Numbered from the stretch's first letter, positions 17,419 to 26,581 are shown. The stretch is 64,000 bases of DNA from Pyxidicoccus caerfyrddinensis (GCF_010894405.1 NZ_JAAIYA010000023.1:62001-126000), one strand, 5' to 3'. Notes: generated by a model from the sequence alone, not told the origin. Translations and numbers: made by a program.

Positions 17419-18537
17419 ATGGGCAACAAGTTCCGCAGCATCGAGACGAAGCACCACGAGGAGCGCGACGCCTTCTTCGACGACTTGAAGAGGCTGGACC
17501 GCCGGGCCTTCATGCGGGTGGCGGGCATCTCCGCCGGCATCGTCGCCGGCATGGGGCTGAGGACGCCGCAGAGCTTCCAGCTGGTCAACGTGGCCGAGGC
17601 GCAGGGGACGAAGCCGCGCTTCTCCTTCGCGTACATCTCCGACACGCACCTGTATGACCAGAAGCTGAATGACCGCTTCGTCCGCTCCATCCTCAAGGCC
17701 GTGGACGACGTGAATGCGTTGGATCCGCAGCCGGACTTCGTCCTCTTCGGAGGAGACCTGGCGCAGCTCGGGCAGGCCGTCGAGCTGAAGCTGGGCGCGC
17801 AGATTCTGAAGAACCTGAAGGCGCCCGTGAAGATGATGGTGGGCGAGCACGACTGGTTCCTCGACATGGGCGAGCTGTGGCGGGAATTGTTCGGTCCGCC
17901 GAACTACTCGTTCGACCACAAGGGCGTGCACTTCGTGGTGCTCAACTCCATCCTGGAGAAGGACTTCTGGACGGAGCGGAAGCTCACGCCGATGGAGCGG
18001 ATGAAGATTGTCGCCGGCCTGGACAATGGCATCCAGTCGCGCTTCGAGGTGGGCGGCGAGCAGCGTGCGTGGCTCCAGCAGGACCTGGCGAAGGTGGACA
18101 AGAAGACGCCGCTCATCGTCTTCAGCCACTCGCCGCTCTACAAGTACTACCGGCCGTGGAACTTCTGGACGGACGACGCGGACGACGTGCAGGCGCTTCT
18201 CAAGCCCTTCGAGAAGGTCACCGTCATCCACGGGCACACGCACCAGCTGCTGAGCAACCAGATTGGGAACATCAGCTTCCACGGCATGTTGTCCACGGCG
18301 TGGCCGTGGCCGTACGCGCCGGAGGGGCTGCCGAAGCTGACGGTGCAGATGAACCGGCCGGACCCGTTCAGCCAGTTCGACGGGTGCGGCAACGGGCGCA
18401 TGGACGTGCTGGAGTCGGGGCTGGTGGACAAGCTGTACAACCTCTGGGAGCGCAACCCCATCACCGTGCGCGCGAGCTACCTCGCGTCGGGTGGGAAGCA
18501 GGACGCGCCGCCCCGAACCAAGCTGCCGAGCTACTGA
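17419..18537 (+). CDS. Tat-type exported metallophosphoesterase
   Basis: A 372-residue protein of the calcineurin-like phosphoesterase family. The N-terminal region has RRAFMRVAGISAGIVAG near residues 31-47, a twin-arginine signal with a long leader, which fits an enzyme folded with its metals before export. Metal motifs in order are SDTHL, GGDLAQLG, MVGEHDWF, FSHSPLY and HGHTH. The usual GNHD motif is GEHD here: the Asn metal ligand is replaced by Glu, which may change metal choice or activity. The start at 17419 has a GAGGAGGTGG ribosome site. It sits between the peroxidase and the SoxA-like cytochrome, so it probably acts in the periplasm with them. The substrate is unknown. Confidence 0.9.
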   Translation: MGNKFRSIETKHHEERDAFFDDLKRLDRRAFMRVAGISAGIVAGMGLRTPQSFQLVNVAEAQGTKPRFSFAYISDTHLYDQKLNDRFVRSILKAVDDVNALDPQPDFVLFGGDLAQLGQAVELKLGAQILKNLKAPVKMMVGEHDWFLDMGELWRELFGPPNYSFDHKGVHFVVLNSILEKDFWTERKLTPMERMKIVAGLDNGIQSRFEVGGEQRAWLQQDLAKVDKKTPLIVFSHSPLYKYYRPWNFWTDDADDVQALLKPFEKVTVIHGHTHQLLSNQIGNISFHGMLSTAWPWPYAPEGLPKLTVQMNRPDPFSQFDGCGNGRMDVLESGLVDKLYNLWERNPITVRASYLASGGKQDAPPRTKLPSY

Positions 18538-18552
18538 GCGCGAGGGGACACC

Positions 18553-19371
18553 ATGACCATCCGGATGAAGCTGCTTGTAGGCGCGGGAGCGCTCCTGTCC
18601 TTCGCGGGCGGTGTGGCGCTGGCCGGTGAGGACTCCGCCGCCCCCGAGGTGAAGAAGCACGCGGTGCCGACCTCGAAGGACGGCGACCTCGTGGTGGGGC
18701 TGTGTGACGGCGTCACATCATTGGAGGTGGACGGCGTGAAGGAGGGGCAGAAGCTGACGCGCGAGCAGGCGCTGCGCGTGTCGGGGGCCCTGATGGAGCA
18801 GTGGCTGAAGAAGAACCCGGACGCGAACTGGGACCCGGCGCCGGCCGTGGCGCAGGCGCCGCCGCCGACGAAGACGCCGGAGGCGCCGCGCAGTCCGCCG
18901 GCGGTGCCCTCCACGCCGCAGAAGCCGTCGTCCGGAGGGACGATGGTGGGCGGTGGAGTGAAGCCGGAGAGCGGTGGGAAGGACGTGAAGAAGCAGCAGG
19001 GTGCCAACCTCCAGGACGGGCACACCTACGGCGCGTTCTCCCAGCGGGACGAGGCCATCTGGGCGGCGTCCACGCAGGCCTTCGTGGAGGAGGGCAACCG
19101 CGTGTTCCACGACGCGGAGCTGCTGGGCGGCACGGTGGCCGTGTCGTGTGACATGTGCCACCCGGACGCGTCGAACACGCACCCGGAGACGTATCCGAAG
19201 TACCAGGTGCAGCTCGGTCGCGTGGCGCTGCTGCGCGACATGATCAACTGGTGCATCGAGAACCCGGTGCGCGGCAAGCCGCTCGCGGACGACGACCCGA
19301 AGATGCGCGCGATGGAGGCGTATATCTACGCGAAGCGGAAGGGGACTCCGCTGGAGTACGGGAAGAAGTAA
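18553..19371 (+). CDS. exported mono-haem cytochrome c, SoxA-like C-terminus
   Basis: A 272-residue protein with a signal peptide (about residues 1-24). A Pro/Ala/Lys-rich linker (about 95-150) separates a small N-terminal region from the cytochrome. The haem site is CDMCH at 199-203. Downstream, residues 228-260 read RDMINWCIENPV and MRAMEAYIYAKRKG. This resembles the C-terminal part of SoxA/TsdA cytochromes, where the Cys of INxC is a distal haem ligand or sulfur-carrying residue; Cys234 is in that position. It is the last gene of the peroxidase/phosphoesterase set, followed by a strong hairpin. The role could be electron delivery to the peroxidase or sulfur-compound chemistry. No soxXYZB genes are nearby. 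Confidence 0.8.
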   Translation: MTIRMKLLVGAGALLSFAGGVALAGEDSAAPEVKKHAVPTSKDGDLVVGLCDGVTSLEVDGVKEGQKLTREQALRVSGALMEQWLKKNPDANWDPAPAVAQAPPPTKTPEAPRSPPAVPSTPQKPSSGGTMVGGGVKPESGGKDVKKQQGANLQDGHTYGAFSQRDEAIWAASTQAFVEEGNRVFHDAELLGGTVAVSCDMCHPDASNTHPETYPKYQVQLGRVALLRDMINWCIENPVRGKPLADDDPKMRAMEAYIYAKRKGTPLEYGKK

Positions 19372-19397
19372 CCGGGTTGCAGTGCCTGATATGACCT

Positions 19398-19426
19398 CCG
19401 GCCGGCCCTGATTTCGGGCCGGCTGG
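19398..19426 (+). terminator. hairpin ending the cytochrome operon
   Basis: An 11-bp stem, CCGGCCGGCCC (19398-19408) with GGGCCGGCTGG (19416-19426), contains one G-T pair and a seven-base loop TGATTTC. It begins 27 bases after the stop of the SoxA-like cytochrome gene. No T-run follows, as is common in myxobacterial hairpins, so termination is likely but not proved. Confidence 0.6.
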
Positions 19427-19436
19427 GGGATGACGG

Positions 19437-20046
19437 ATGTTGCACAGGGTTCAGTGGTTCTTGCTGTGCGCAGTGCTGTGGTCGTGCGCGTCGACTCCGG
19501 CGTCCCCTGTCGAGCGGGACGCGGCGGAGTACCGGAGGCGTACACCCGGCTGGATGAGGGCGCGTGGTGCGGACGCGGGGCACGTTCGTGCTCCCTCCGA
19601 GCGCGGTTCAGTCACCGCAGCGGAACTGGGGCTACCCGTGGGTGTTGCCCGGGCAGTCCGAGCCTGTCTTCGTCATCCGCTGGTATGGACGGGAGTTGCT
19701 GCCGAGCCAGAAGCGATTGCTGCAGATGGCACAGGCGTTGGCGACGAAGCCTCGGGAGAAGCACCACATCTTCCCGCGGCAGGAGGACCTCAGGAAATGG
19801 TTTGAGAGCCGGGGCATCAACATCCATCAGGAGACGATGCTGCTCGACATCGACACCCATCACCGCATCCACAAGGGACTGATGGGTGGACCCTGGAATC
19901 AGGCATGGCAAAGCTTCCGTCGGGCGCATGAGGGCGCAACCAGGGACGACATGTATCGATATGCGCGAGAGCTCATCATCCGGTTCAACCTGATTGGTCC
20001 CATCCTGCCCTACCATCTGCTGGTAGGTCCCTCCATCGAGTACTGA
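19437..20046 (+). pseudogene. SitA-type (TIGR02269) toxin lipoprotein gene with an apparent frameshift
   Basis: The lipoprotein signal and the toxin-like body are in different frames. From the ATG at 19437 the first frame gives MLHRVQWFLLCAVLWSC, with lipobox LWSC and lipidation at Cys17. The conserved body (EKHHIFPRQ, WFESRGINIHQ, HRIHKGLMGGPWNQAW, YRYARELIIRF) is in the next frame, running to a stop at 20046. That frame has a stop at 19555-19557. Dropping one G from the GGG at 19558-19560 joins the two parts into a single protein of about 202 residues. The body matches the TIGR02269 lipoproteins of Myxococcus, related to SitA toxins passed between kin cells by outer-membrane exchange. It could be a real inactivating mutation, a sequencing error or programmed frameshifting; a GTG at 19564 could express the body without a signal. 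Third-position GC is lower than in the neighbours. Confidence 0.75.
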
Positions 20047-20771
20047 TGACCATGCCGCGCTTCTTCACCCTTCCTCTCCCGGACTACAGCACCCAGAAGG
20101 GCAGCTACAACGCCGCCTATAAGTGGGGGCTGCCAGGAATCACCTGTCCCCTCTGCAAGGCAACGTGGGCCAGGAGTGGGCTCAACTACCCCGCGGTGGA
20201 CCTCTCCGCTCTTCCTGTCGCGAAGAAACTATCGAAGGCCTACCTGGAAGAAGACTTCGAGGAATACGAACGGCTGCGCGACCAGGTCCGACCTCTCCTT
20301 CCCCCGGACTATCCGATCGAGACCGGGGCCATGTTCGGCCCCTTGGTGGGAAAGGCCAGGGGCCCCTTCTCCGCGTTCATCATCCAGGCCGGAGATGTCT
20401 TGCTCGTCCAGCCCGACGTTCTGACGTTGTTGCAGGCAGAAGGACTCCGCGGCCTGCGAGGCTGCCGCACGGAGATCCTCTTCCGCCCGAAGGGCGTCCC
20501 AGAACTCCTCGACCTGCACATCGAGCCACGCGGGCTCCTGCACGCGGACTGCATCCCCAAGAGCACGCCCCCGCCGTGCCCGAAGTGCGGCCGGCATGGC
20601 TTCAGCCTCCCGAAGGAGCCCATCCTCGACGGAGCCTCCCTCCCCCAGGACCTGGACCTCTTTCGCCTGCGCAACTTCGCGACCGTGCTCATCGTCACCG
20701 AGCGCTTCAAGGACGTCGTAGAGCGTTTCGAGCTGGACGGCCTGACCTTCCGCGAGCTGCCGGTGCGCTGA
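20046..20771 (+). CDS. double-CXXCG motif protein, probable immunity partner of the SitA-type toxin
   Basis: A 241-residue soluble protein with CPLC at residues 34-37 and CPKCG at 178-182, the spacing of the Myxococcus double-CXXCG paralogous family (TIGR02264). The cysteines probably bind one zinc. Members commonly sit directly after TIGR02269 lipoproteins and are thought to be cognate immunity proteins. Here the ATG at 20046 overlaps the toxin stop (TGATG), so the pair is coupled; a second ATG at 20052 is also possible. The reading frame is intact even though the upstream gene appears frameshifted. Codon use is less GC-rich than in the flanking operons, in keeping with exchange of toxin/immunity cassettes. 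Confidence 0.82.
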   Translation: MTMPRFFTLPLPDYSTQKGSYNAAYKWGLPGITCPLCKATWARSGLNYPAVDLSALPVAKKLSKAYLEEDFEEYERLRDQVRPLLPPDYPIETGAMFGPLVGKARGPFSAFIIQAGDVLLVQPDVLTLLQAEGLRGLRGCRTEILFRPKGVPELLDLHIEPRGLLHADCIPKSTPPPCPKCGRHGFSLPKEPILDGASLPQDLDLFRLRNFATVLIVTERFKDVVERFELDGLTFRELPVR

Positions 20772-20915
20772 TGCAATCCCGTCACCGGCAGGCCGCCGTG
20801 GAAGCGCCTCGCCCTTCCCAGCAGGCCAGGGAAGGCACCGCCCGCCCACAGCACCGCGCGTCCTGTCTTCCTACCTTCATTCCCGAGAGTCCGTAGCCCT
20901 GCTCGGGAGGAAGCC

Positions 20916-22154
20916 GTGGCCGAAGCACAGGCGCAGACACCATTGAGTGCACTCCGCATCGACCGCTCCGCCTCGCCCCTCAAGCGGCACCGTCGGTTGC
21001 GCTGGCTCATCCCCGCGGTGCTCCTGCTCGCTGTCCTCACCCTGCTCGGCGTCTCCTTCTCCCGCCGCGCTCCCACCGTGCGCGTGGCCGAGGTCCGCGA
21101 GCCACTGCCGGGGGAGCAGCAGACCGAGCTGTCCGCCGCTGGCTATGTCGACTCGCGGCGTCGCTCGGTCATCGCGCCGCAGCTGCCCGGCCTCCTGGTG
21201 GACGTCACCGTGGAGGAGGGCGAGCCCGTGAAGCAGGGGCAGGTGATTGCCCGCCTGGACGACCGCGATGCCCGCGTGGCCCTCGACCGCGCCGATGCCG
21301 AGGTCCTCGCCGCGAAGGCCCGCCTCGCCGCCGCGCGCGCCCAGGCAGAGAATGCCCGGCGCACCACCCAGCGCACCCGCAACCTCGCGAAGCAGGGCGT
21401 CATCCCCAGCGCCGAGCTCCTGGACGTGGAGACCGCCGGCAGCGCCTCCCAGGAGGAGCTCAATGCCGCCAGCGCCCAGCTCGGCGTCGCCGTCCGGGCC
21501 CGCGAGGGTGCTCGCCTGCAGCTCTCACACACCGTGGTGCGGGCGCCCTTCGCTGGCGTGGTGGCACGCAAGCTCGCGGACGAGGGCGCCATGCTCGCGC
21601 CGGCCGCGCTCGAGGGCACCGACCTGGGCGGCATCATCGAGCTGGTGGACCTGGACGCGCTGGAAGTCGAGGCCGAGGTCAGCGAGGAGCAGCTCTCCCG
21701 CATCCAGCCGGGACAGCCCGCGCTCATCTTCCTGGACGCCTTCCCCGACCGCGCCTTCTCCGCGACCGTGGCCACCGTGCGTCCCGCCATCGACCGCTCC
21801 AAGGCCACCGCCACGGTGATGGTCCGCTTCCAGTCCGTTCCCAAGGGCGCGCTGCCGGACATGGGCGCCAAGGTGTCCTTCCTCCGCGAGCCGCTGCCCC
21901 CCGACGCGCTGGACCCGAAGGCCCAGACCTCGCGCGTGCCCTCCAGCGCCGTGGTGCAGGACGGCAACGGGTCCGCGGTGTGGGTGGTGAAGGACGGGCG
22001 GCTCGCGCGGCAGCCGGTGCGCCTGGGCCCGCGCGTGGGAGAGGAAGTCTCACTGGTGGAGGGGCCTCCGGCGGGGACGCAGGTGGTGGTGGCGCCGGAC
22101 TCACGGCGGCTGCGGGAGGGCCGTCGCGTGAAGGTGGAAGCGGGGAGCGGATGA
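20916..22154 (+). CDS. periplasmic adaptor (HlyD/MacA-type membrane fusion protein)
   Basis: A 412-residue protein with one N-terminal membrane helix (about residues 29-49). It then has the usual adaptor layout: a first half-barrel with a biotinyl-lipoyl motif (GYVDSRR...LPGLLVDVTVEEGEPVKQGQVIARLDD), a coiled-coil hairpin rich in Ala, Arg and Glu (about 125-200), the second lipoyl half (TVVRAPFAGVVARKLADEGA) and a beta-barrel. The stop overlaps the ATPase gene by ATGA. With an ATPase and two FtsX-type permeases it forms a MacAB-like tripartite exporter. No outer-membrane TolC-like gene is nearby. Confidence 0.92.
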   Translation: MAEAQAQTPLSALRIDRSASPLKRHRRLRWLIPAVLLLAVLTLLGVSFSRRAPTVRVAEVREPLPGEQQTELSAAGYVDSRRRSVIAPQLPGLLVDVTVEEGEPVKQGQVIARLDDRDARVALDRADAEVLAAKARLAAARAQAENARRTTQRTRNLAKQGVIPSAELLDVETAGSASQEELNAASAQLGVAVRAREGARLQLSHTVVRAPFAGVVARKLADEGAMLAPAALEGTDLGGIIELVDLDALEVEAEVSEEQLSRIQPGQPALIFLDAFPDRAFSATVATVRPAIDRSKATATVMVRFQSVPKGALPDMGAKVSFLREPLPPDALDPKAQTSRVPSSAVVQDGNGSAVWVVKDGRLARQPVRLGPRVGEEVSLVEGPPAGTQVVVAPDSRRLREGRRVKVEAGSG

Positions 22155-22846
22155 GCCTCGAAGCTGTCCCAGCCGCGCTCCCCATGGTCCGTCTGGAGGG
22201 CGTGTCGAAGACGTACCGGCGCGGCACCGTGGCGGTGCCCGTGCTGGAGGCGGTGGACCTGTCCATCGCCACCGGCGCCTTCGAGGCCTTCATGGGCCCG
22301 TCCGGCTCCGGCAAGTCCACGCTGCTCAACCTCATCTCCGGGTTGGACAGGCCCTCCACGGGCATCGTCGAAGTGGCCGGCCGCAACCTGGCCGAGCTGG
22401 ACGACCGCGAGCTGAGCGACTGGCGCGCCGCGCACGTGGGCTTCATCTTCCAGCTCTACAACCTCATCCCCGTGCTCACCGCGGCGGAGAACGTGGAGTT
22501 GCCACTGCTGCTCACGCCGCTGTCGCGCGCCGAGCGGCGCCGGCACGTGGCCGCCGCGCTGGACCTCGTGGGCCTGTCCCACCGGGTGAGCCACCGCCCG
22601 CCGCAGATGTCCGGCGGCGAGCAGCAGCGCGTGGCCATTGCCCGCGCCATCGTCACCGACCCGGACCTCATCATCGCGGACGAGCCCACGGGGGACCTCG
22701 ACCGCAAGGCGGCCGAGGCCGTGCTGGACCTCTTCGGGGTGCTCCACCAGGAACTGCACAAGACGCTCGTCATGGTGACGCACGACCCGCACGCCGCCGA
22801 GCGGGCCGGGCGGGTGCACCACCTGGAGAAGGGGGTGCTCCAGTGA
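22151..22846 (+). CDS. ABC transporter ATP-binding protein (MacB/LolD type)
   Basis: A 231-residue ATPase. All motifs are present: Walker A GPSGSGKST, a Q-loop in FIFQLYNLIPVLTAAENVELP, signature SGGEQQRVAIARA, Walker B LIIADEPTGDLD and the switch His in VTHDPHAA. The wording of the Q-loop and EPTGDLD segments is that of the LolD/MacB subfamily, which powers FtsX-type permeases doing mechanical rather than channel-type transport. The start ATG at 22151 overlaps the adaptor stop, and the stop overlaps the GTG of the permease gene (GTGA). Confidence 0.95.
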   Translation: MSLEAVPAALPMVRLEGVSKTYRRGTVAVPVLEAVDLSIATGAFEAFMGPSGSGKSTLLNLISGLDRPSTGIVEVAGRNLAELDDRELSDWRAAHVGFIFQLYNLIPVLTAAENVELPLLLTPLSRAERRRHVAAALDLVGLSHRVSHRPPQMSGGEQQRVAIARAIVTDPDLIIADEPTGDLDRKAAEAVLDLFGVLHQELHKTLVMVTHDPHAAERAGRVHHLEKGVLQ

Positions 22847-24009
22847 ACTACGTGCGGCTCGCGTGCCGCGACTTGCTGCGCAATCCGTTGCGCCTGACGC
22901 TCACCATCCTCGCGGGCGCGGTGGGCGTGACGGCGTTCATCTTCCTGCGCACCGTCATCGACATCTTCTACTTCGGCGCGGAGGCGGCGCAGGTGGACCG
23001 CCTCATCGTCCGCAACAAGGTGTCCATCACCCAGCCGCTGCCGCTGTCCTACTACGCGCGCATCGCCGCGCTGCCGGGCGTCACCGCCGTGACGCACCAG
23101 GAGTGGTTCGGCGGAACGCTGGGCGAGACGCAGAAGGACTTCTTCGCCAACTTCGCCATCGACCCCAGCACCTTCCTCGACGTGTTCCCCGAGTTCCTCA
23201 CCACGCCCGCGGAGCTGTCCGCCTTCCGGAGCGACCCGTGCGGCGCGCTGATAGGCGAGAAGCTGGCCCGGCGCTTCGGCTGGAAGACGGGAGACCGGGT
23301 GACGCTCAAGGGGCAGATATACCCCGGCGATTGGACGTTCAACGTGCGCGGCATCTACACGGGCGCGCGCCCCAGCACGGACACCACCGCGCTGGTGTTC
23401 GGCTACCGCTGCCTCAACGAGAGCCCGCAGCTGCCCAAGGCTATGAAGGACCAGGTCGGCATCTACGCGGTGCGGGTGGATGACCCGGCGCGCTCGGCCC
23501 AGGTGGCGGCGGCCATCGACGCCATGTTCGACAACAGCCCGTACCCCACGAAGACGGAGAGCGAGAAGGCCTTCCAGCTCGGCTTCGTGGCCATGTCATC
23601 CGCCATCCTCACCTCGGTGAAGGTGGTGTCCACCGTCATCCTGCTCATCATCCTGCTGGTGATTGGCAACACGCTGGCCATGGGCGTGCGCGAGCGCACG
23701 CGCGACATCGCCACCCTGCGCGCCATGGGCTTCCGCCCGAGCACGGTGGTGATGCTGGTGCTGGCCGAGTCCTCCGTCATCGGCTTCGCGGCGGCGGCGC
23801 TGGGCGTGCTGGCCGCGCCGTCGCTGGTGAATGGCTTCGCGCGCCTTGTCGCCTCGCAGTTCGGCCAGCTCCCGGACAACGTGATGCGGGGGCGCACGCT
23901 CGTCGTGTCCGCGCTCGCGGCGGTGGTGGTGTCGCTGCTGGCGGGAATAGGGCCCGCCCTGCGCGCGGTGCGCCTGCCGGTGGCGGAGGGCCTGAGGAAG
24001 GTGGCCTGA
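22843..24009 (+). CDS. FtsX-like ABC permease 1
   Basis: A 388-residue permease with one N-terminal helix, a large periplasmic domain (about residues 45-240) and three helices in the C-terminal FtsX domain. The cytoplasmic coupling segment GVRERTRDIATLRAMGFRPSTV is typical of the family. The start is a GTG overlapping the ATPase stop. It would pair with the second permease to make a heterodimer. Substrates of similar systems include lipoproteins, peptides and toxins; none can be assigned here. Confidence 0.92.
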   Translation: MNYVRLACRDLLRNPLRLTLTILAGAVGVTAFIFLRTVIDIFYFGAEAAQVDRLIVRNKVSITQPLPLSYYARIAALPGVTAVTHQEWFGGTLGETQKDFFANFAIDPSTFLDVFPEFLTTPAELSAFRSDPCGALIGEKLARRFGWKTGDRVTLKGQIYPGDWTFNVRGIYTGARPSTDTTALVFGYRCLNESPQLPKAMKDQVGIYAVRVDDPARSAQVAAAIDAMFDNSPYPTKTESEKAFQLGFVAMSSAILTSVKVVSTVILLIILLVIGNTLAMGVRERTRDIATLRAMGFRPSTVVMLVLAESSVIGFAAAALGVLAAPSLVNGFARLVASQFGQLPDNVMRGRTLVVSALAAVVVSLLAGIGPALRAVRLPVAEGLRKVA

Positions 24010-24012
24010 GCC

Positions 24013-25170
24013 ATGGTGCCGCTCTTCTACAACGCACGCAGCCTCTGGGCGCGCCGGCTGTCCACGGGCCTCACGGTGGTGGGTCTGGGGCTGGTGGTGT
24101 TCGTCTTCTCCGCGGTGCTGATGCTGGCCAATGGCATCGAGTCCGCGCTCGCCTCGGGCGGGGATGCGTCCAACGCCGTCATCCTGCGCAAGGGCGCCAC
24201 CGGCGAGCTGGTCAGCGGGGTGGAGCGGGACGCGGTGCGCATCCTCACTACGGACCCGGCGGTGGCGTCCGGGCCGGACGGTGCACCGCTGGTGTCCGGT
24301 GAGTTGGTGGTGCTGGTGACGCTGCCGCGCGGGGGGACGCAGGAGATGAACACCACCGCGCGGGGTATCAGCGCGGGGAGCTTCACGGCGCGGCCAGAGG
24401 TGCGGCTCGTCTCCGGACGCAAGCCCCGGTCGGGCACGAATGAAGTCGCGCTGGGCAGCGCGCTGGTCGGCTCCTCACCGGACGCCACCCTGGGCGGCGA
24501 GCTGCACTTCGCACAGCAGCGCTGGCCGGTGGTGGGCGTCTTCGAGGCCCGGGGCGGCGCCTTCGAGTCCGAGCTGTGGGCAGATGCCACGCGCCTGGGG
24601 GCGGCCTTCGGACGGGACGGCTTCAGCTCCGCGCTGGTGCGGCTGCGCTCGCCCGTGGCGGTGGCGGACTTCGTGAAGCGCGTGGAGGCGGACCCGCGCT
24701 TCACGCTGGAGGCGAAGCCGGAGCCCGAGTACTGGGCGGACCAGGCCAGCGGGCTGGCGACCTTCATCCGCGTGCTGGGCCTGTTCGTGTCCTTCGTGTT
24801 CAGCGTGGGCGCGGTGCTGGGGGCGATGATTACGATGTACGCCCAGGTGGCGACGCGCATCGCTGAGCTGGGCATGCTGCGCGCGGTGGGCTTCCGGCGG
24901 CGCAGCGTGCTGGCCAGCGTGGTGGCGGAGTCCGCCATGCTCGGCGCGGCGGGCGGAGTGCTCGGCGCACTCGGAGCGCTGGCCACGCGGTGGATTCACA
25001 TCCGCACGCTGAACTTCCAGACCTTCGCCGAGGTGAGCTTCGGCTTCACGCCCACGCCGGGCATCGTCGTGGGCGCGCTGCTGTTCGGCACGCTGATGGG
25101 GCTCCTCGGGGGACTGTTGCCCGCGCTGCGCGCGGCGCGCCTGTCCATCCTCGACGCGCTGCGCGCCTGA
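24013..25170 (+). CDS. FtsX-like ABC permease 2
   Basis: A 385-residue permease with the same plan as its upstream neighbour: one N-terminal helix, a periplasmic domain and three C-terminal helices with the coupling segment TRIAELGMLRAVGFRRRSV. It starts three bases after the previous stop and ends the exporter operon. Two separate permease genes suggest a heterodimer, unlike MacB where ATPase and permease are fused. The next gene converges, with ten bases between stops. Confidence 0.92.
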   Translation: MVPLFYNARSLWARRLSTGLTVVGLGLVVFVFSAVLMLANGIESALASGGDASNAVILRKGATGELVSGVERDAVRILTTDPAVASGPDGAPLVSGELVVLVTLPRGGTQEMNTTARGISAGSFTARPEVRLVSGRKPRSGTNEVALGSALVGSSPDATLGGELHFAQQRWPVVGVFEARGGAFESELWADATRLGAAFGRDGFSSALVRLRSPVAVADFVKRVEADPRFTLEAKPEPEYWADQASGLATFIRVLGLFVSFVFSVGAVLGAMITMYAQVATRIAELGMLRAVGFRRRSVLASVVAESAMLGAAGGVLGALGALATRWIHIRTLNFQTFAEVSFGFTPTPGIVVGALLFGTLMGLLGGLLPALRAARLSILDALRA

Positions 25171-25180
25171 AGCGCGGGGC

Positions 25181-26581
25181 TCACGCCGCCTTGGAGACGT
25201 GCACGGTGAGCGGCTCCGGTCCCCGGGGCAGCGCCGCCGTCACGGGCCGCCGGGTCAGCGCCTTCCAGAACAGCTTCGGCGAGAAGATGGACGTCGGCGG
25301 CCGGAGCATGTGCATCACCTCCATGAAGGTCCGCACGGCCTCGTCGTCCGTCGACGTCAGCTGCTGGAACCGCTCGCCGTACCAGTACAGGAAGCTGCTC
25401 CCCAGGGGCCGCATGGCTCCCAGCTCGGGCAGCCGGAAGTCCTCGGTGGTGGACAGGGCCCAGGGCACCTTCAAGAGCTGGCCGGCGCGCTCGAAGTAGC
25501 GGCGCGACAGCCCGTCCAGACCCTTGCGCAGGCACTCGCCCAGCGCCTCCACGAGCAGCGCGCTGGAGGTGATGCCCTGGCCGTAGATGGGGTTGAACGA
25601 GCAGAACGCGTCACCCACCACCACCAGCCCCTCGGGGACGCGGGGCAGCCGCTCGAAGTGGCGCCACTGGCTGTGGGAGTAGCGGTAGCTGAGGATGGGC
25701 CCGAGCGGCTCGGCCTGCTTCAGGGCCTCGTACAGGTGGGGCTGCGCGAGCGAGCGCGCATACGCGAGGAAGCCCTCCTCGTCCGTGGGCGGATAGTCCT
25801 TGAGCCAGCCGCTGAGCGTCACCGTCCACCGGCCCCCCTCGACGGGAACGATGGCGCCGAAGCGCCGATTCGTCGGGAGCTCGGCGGAGACGATGAGTGA
25901 CTTCCACCCCGCGTCGAAGCCCGGGGGAATGCGGTACAGGCGCGTGGCGTAGCCGACGTCAATCTGGATGCGCGTCTCCTCCACGCGCGGCAGGCCCAGG
26001 GCCTCCAGCCACTGCGGCATCCGGCTTCCCCGTCCGCTGGCATCCACCACCAGGTCCGCCTCCAGCCGCGTCTCCTCGGTGCTCCCGGGCGCGCGGACCT
26101 TCAGGCCCGTGACGCGGGTGCCGTCCGCGACGTGCAGGAAGCCCGTGACGTCGTGCCGGTCCAGGATGCGCACGTTGGGGAGCGCCGCGAGCATGGTGCG
26201 GACGCGCCACTCGAAGAGGGGCCGCGTCTGCGAGTACATGGTGACGCCGCTGGGGACGCGCTTGCGCCAGACGCCGGCCACGTGCCACGCGCCGTCGGCG
26301 GCCATGTCCAGCGCCTGGGCGCCAGCGGCCTGCAGGTCCTCCATCAGCCCGGGGAAGATGGCCGCCGCGATGTCCATTCCGCGCTTGAGCAGGATGTGCG
26401 TCTGCGTGCCCTGCGGGACGCCCTTGCGTACGACAGGGGTGTTCTCCAGGCCATCCCGCTCCACCACGGTGACGCGCTCGAAGTACCGCGCGAGCAGTCC
26501 CGCGGTGAGCAGTCCGGCCATGCTGCTTCCGCACACGATGGCGTGGCGGGGAGACACGATGGGGTTGGGGGGAGGACCCAT
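25181..26581 (-). CDS. FAD-dependent oxidoreductase/monooxygenase
   Basis: A 466-residue flavoprotein. The N-terminal dinucleotide-binding turn is AIVCGSSMAGLLTAGLLA followed by the acidic end of strand 2 (VTVVERDG). The second FAD motif is VVVGDAFCSFNPIYGQG near residues 320-336, as in group A aromatic hydroxylases, lycopene-cyclase-like and tailoring monooxygenases. The middle segment DLVVDASGRGSRMPQWLEALG is the usual third motif. The substrate is unknown. It lies downstream of an acyltransferase and a 2OG-Fe oxygenase on the same strand, separated by a hairpin and a possible -10 box, so it probably has its own transcript. Confidence 0.88.
   Translation of the reverse strand: MGPPPNPIVSPRHAIVCGSSMAGLLTAGLLARYFERVTVVERDGLENTPVVRKGVPQGTQTHILLKRGMDIAAAIFPGLMEDLQAAGAQALDMAADGAWHVAGVWRKRVPSGVTMYSQTRPLFEWRVRTMLAALPNVRILDRHDVTGFLHVADGTRVTGLKVRAPGSTEETRLEADLVVDASGRGSRMPQWLEALGLPRVEETRIQIDVGYATRLYRIPPGFDAGWKSLIVSAELPTNRRFGAIVPVEGGRWTVTLSGWLKDYPPTDEEGFLAYARSLAQPHLYEALKQAEPLGPILSYRYSHSQWRHFERLPRVPEGLVVVGDAFCSFNPIYGQGITSSALLVEALGECLRKGLDGLSRRYFERAGQLLKVPWALSTTEDFRLPELGAMRPLGSSFLYWYGERFQQLTSTDDEAVRTFMEVMHMLRPPTSIFSPKLFWKALTRRPVTAALPRGPEPLTVHVSKAA

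Noticed and set aside
19437..19805. A complete 122-residue lipoprotein in the first frame
   Set aside because: After about residue 40 the sequence is frame-shifted junk, while the next frame carries the conserved body; a broken SitA-type gene explains both.
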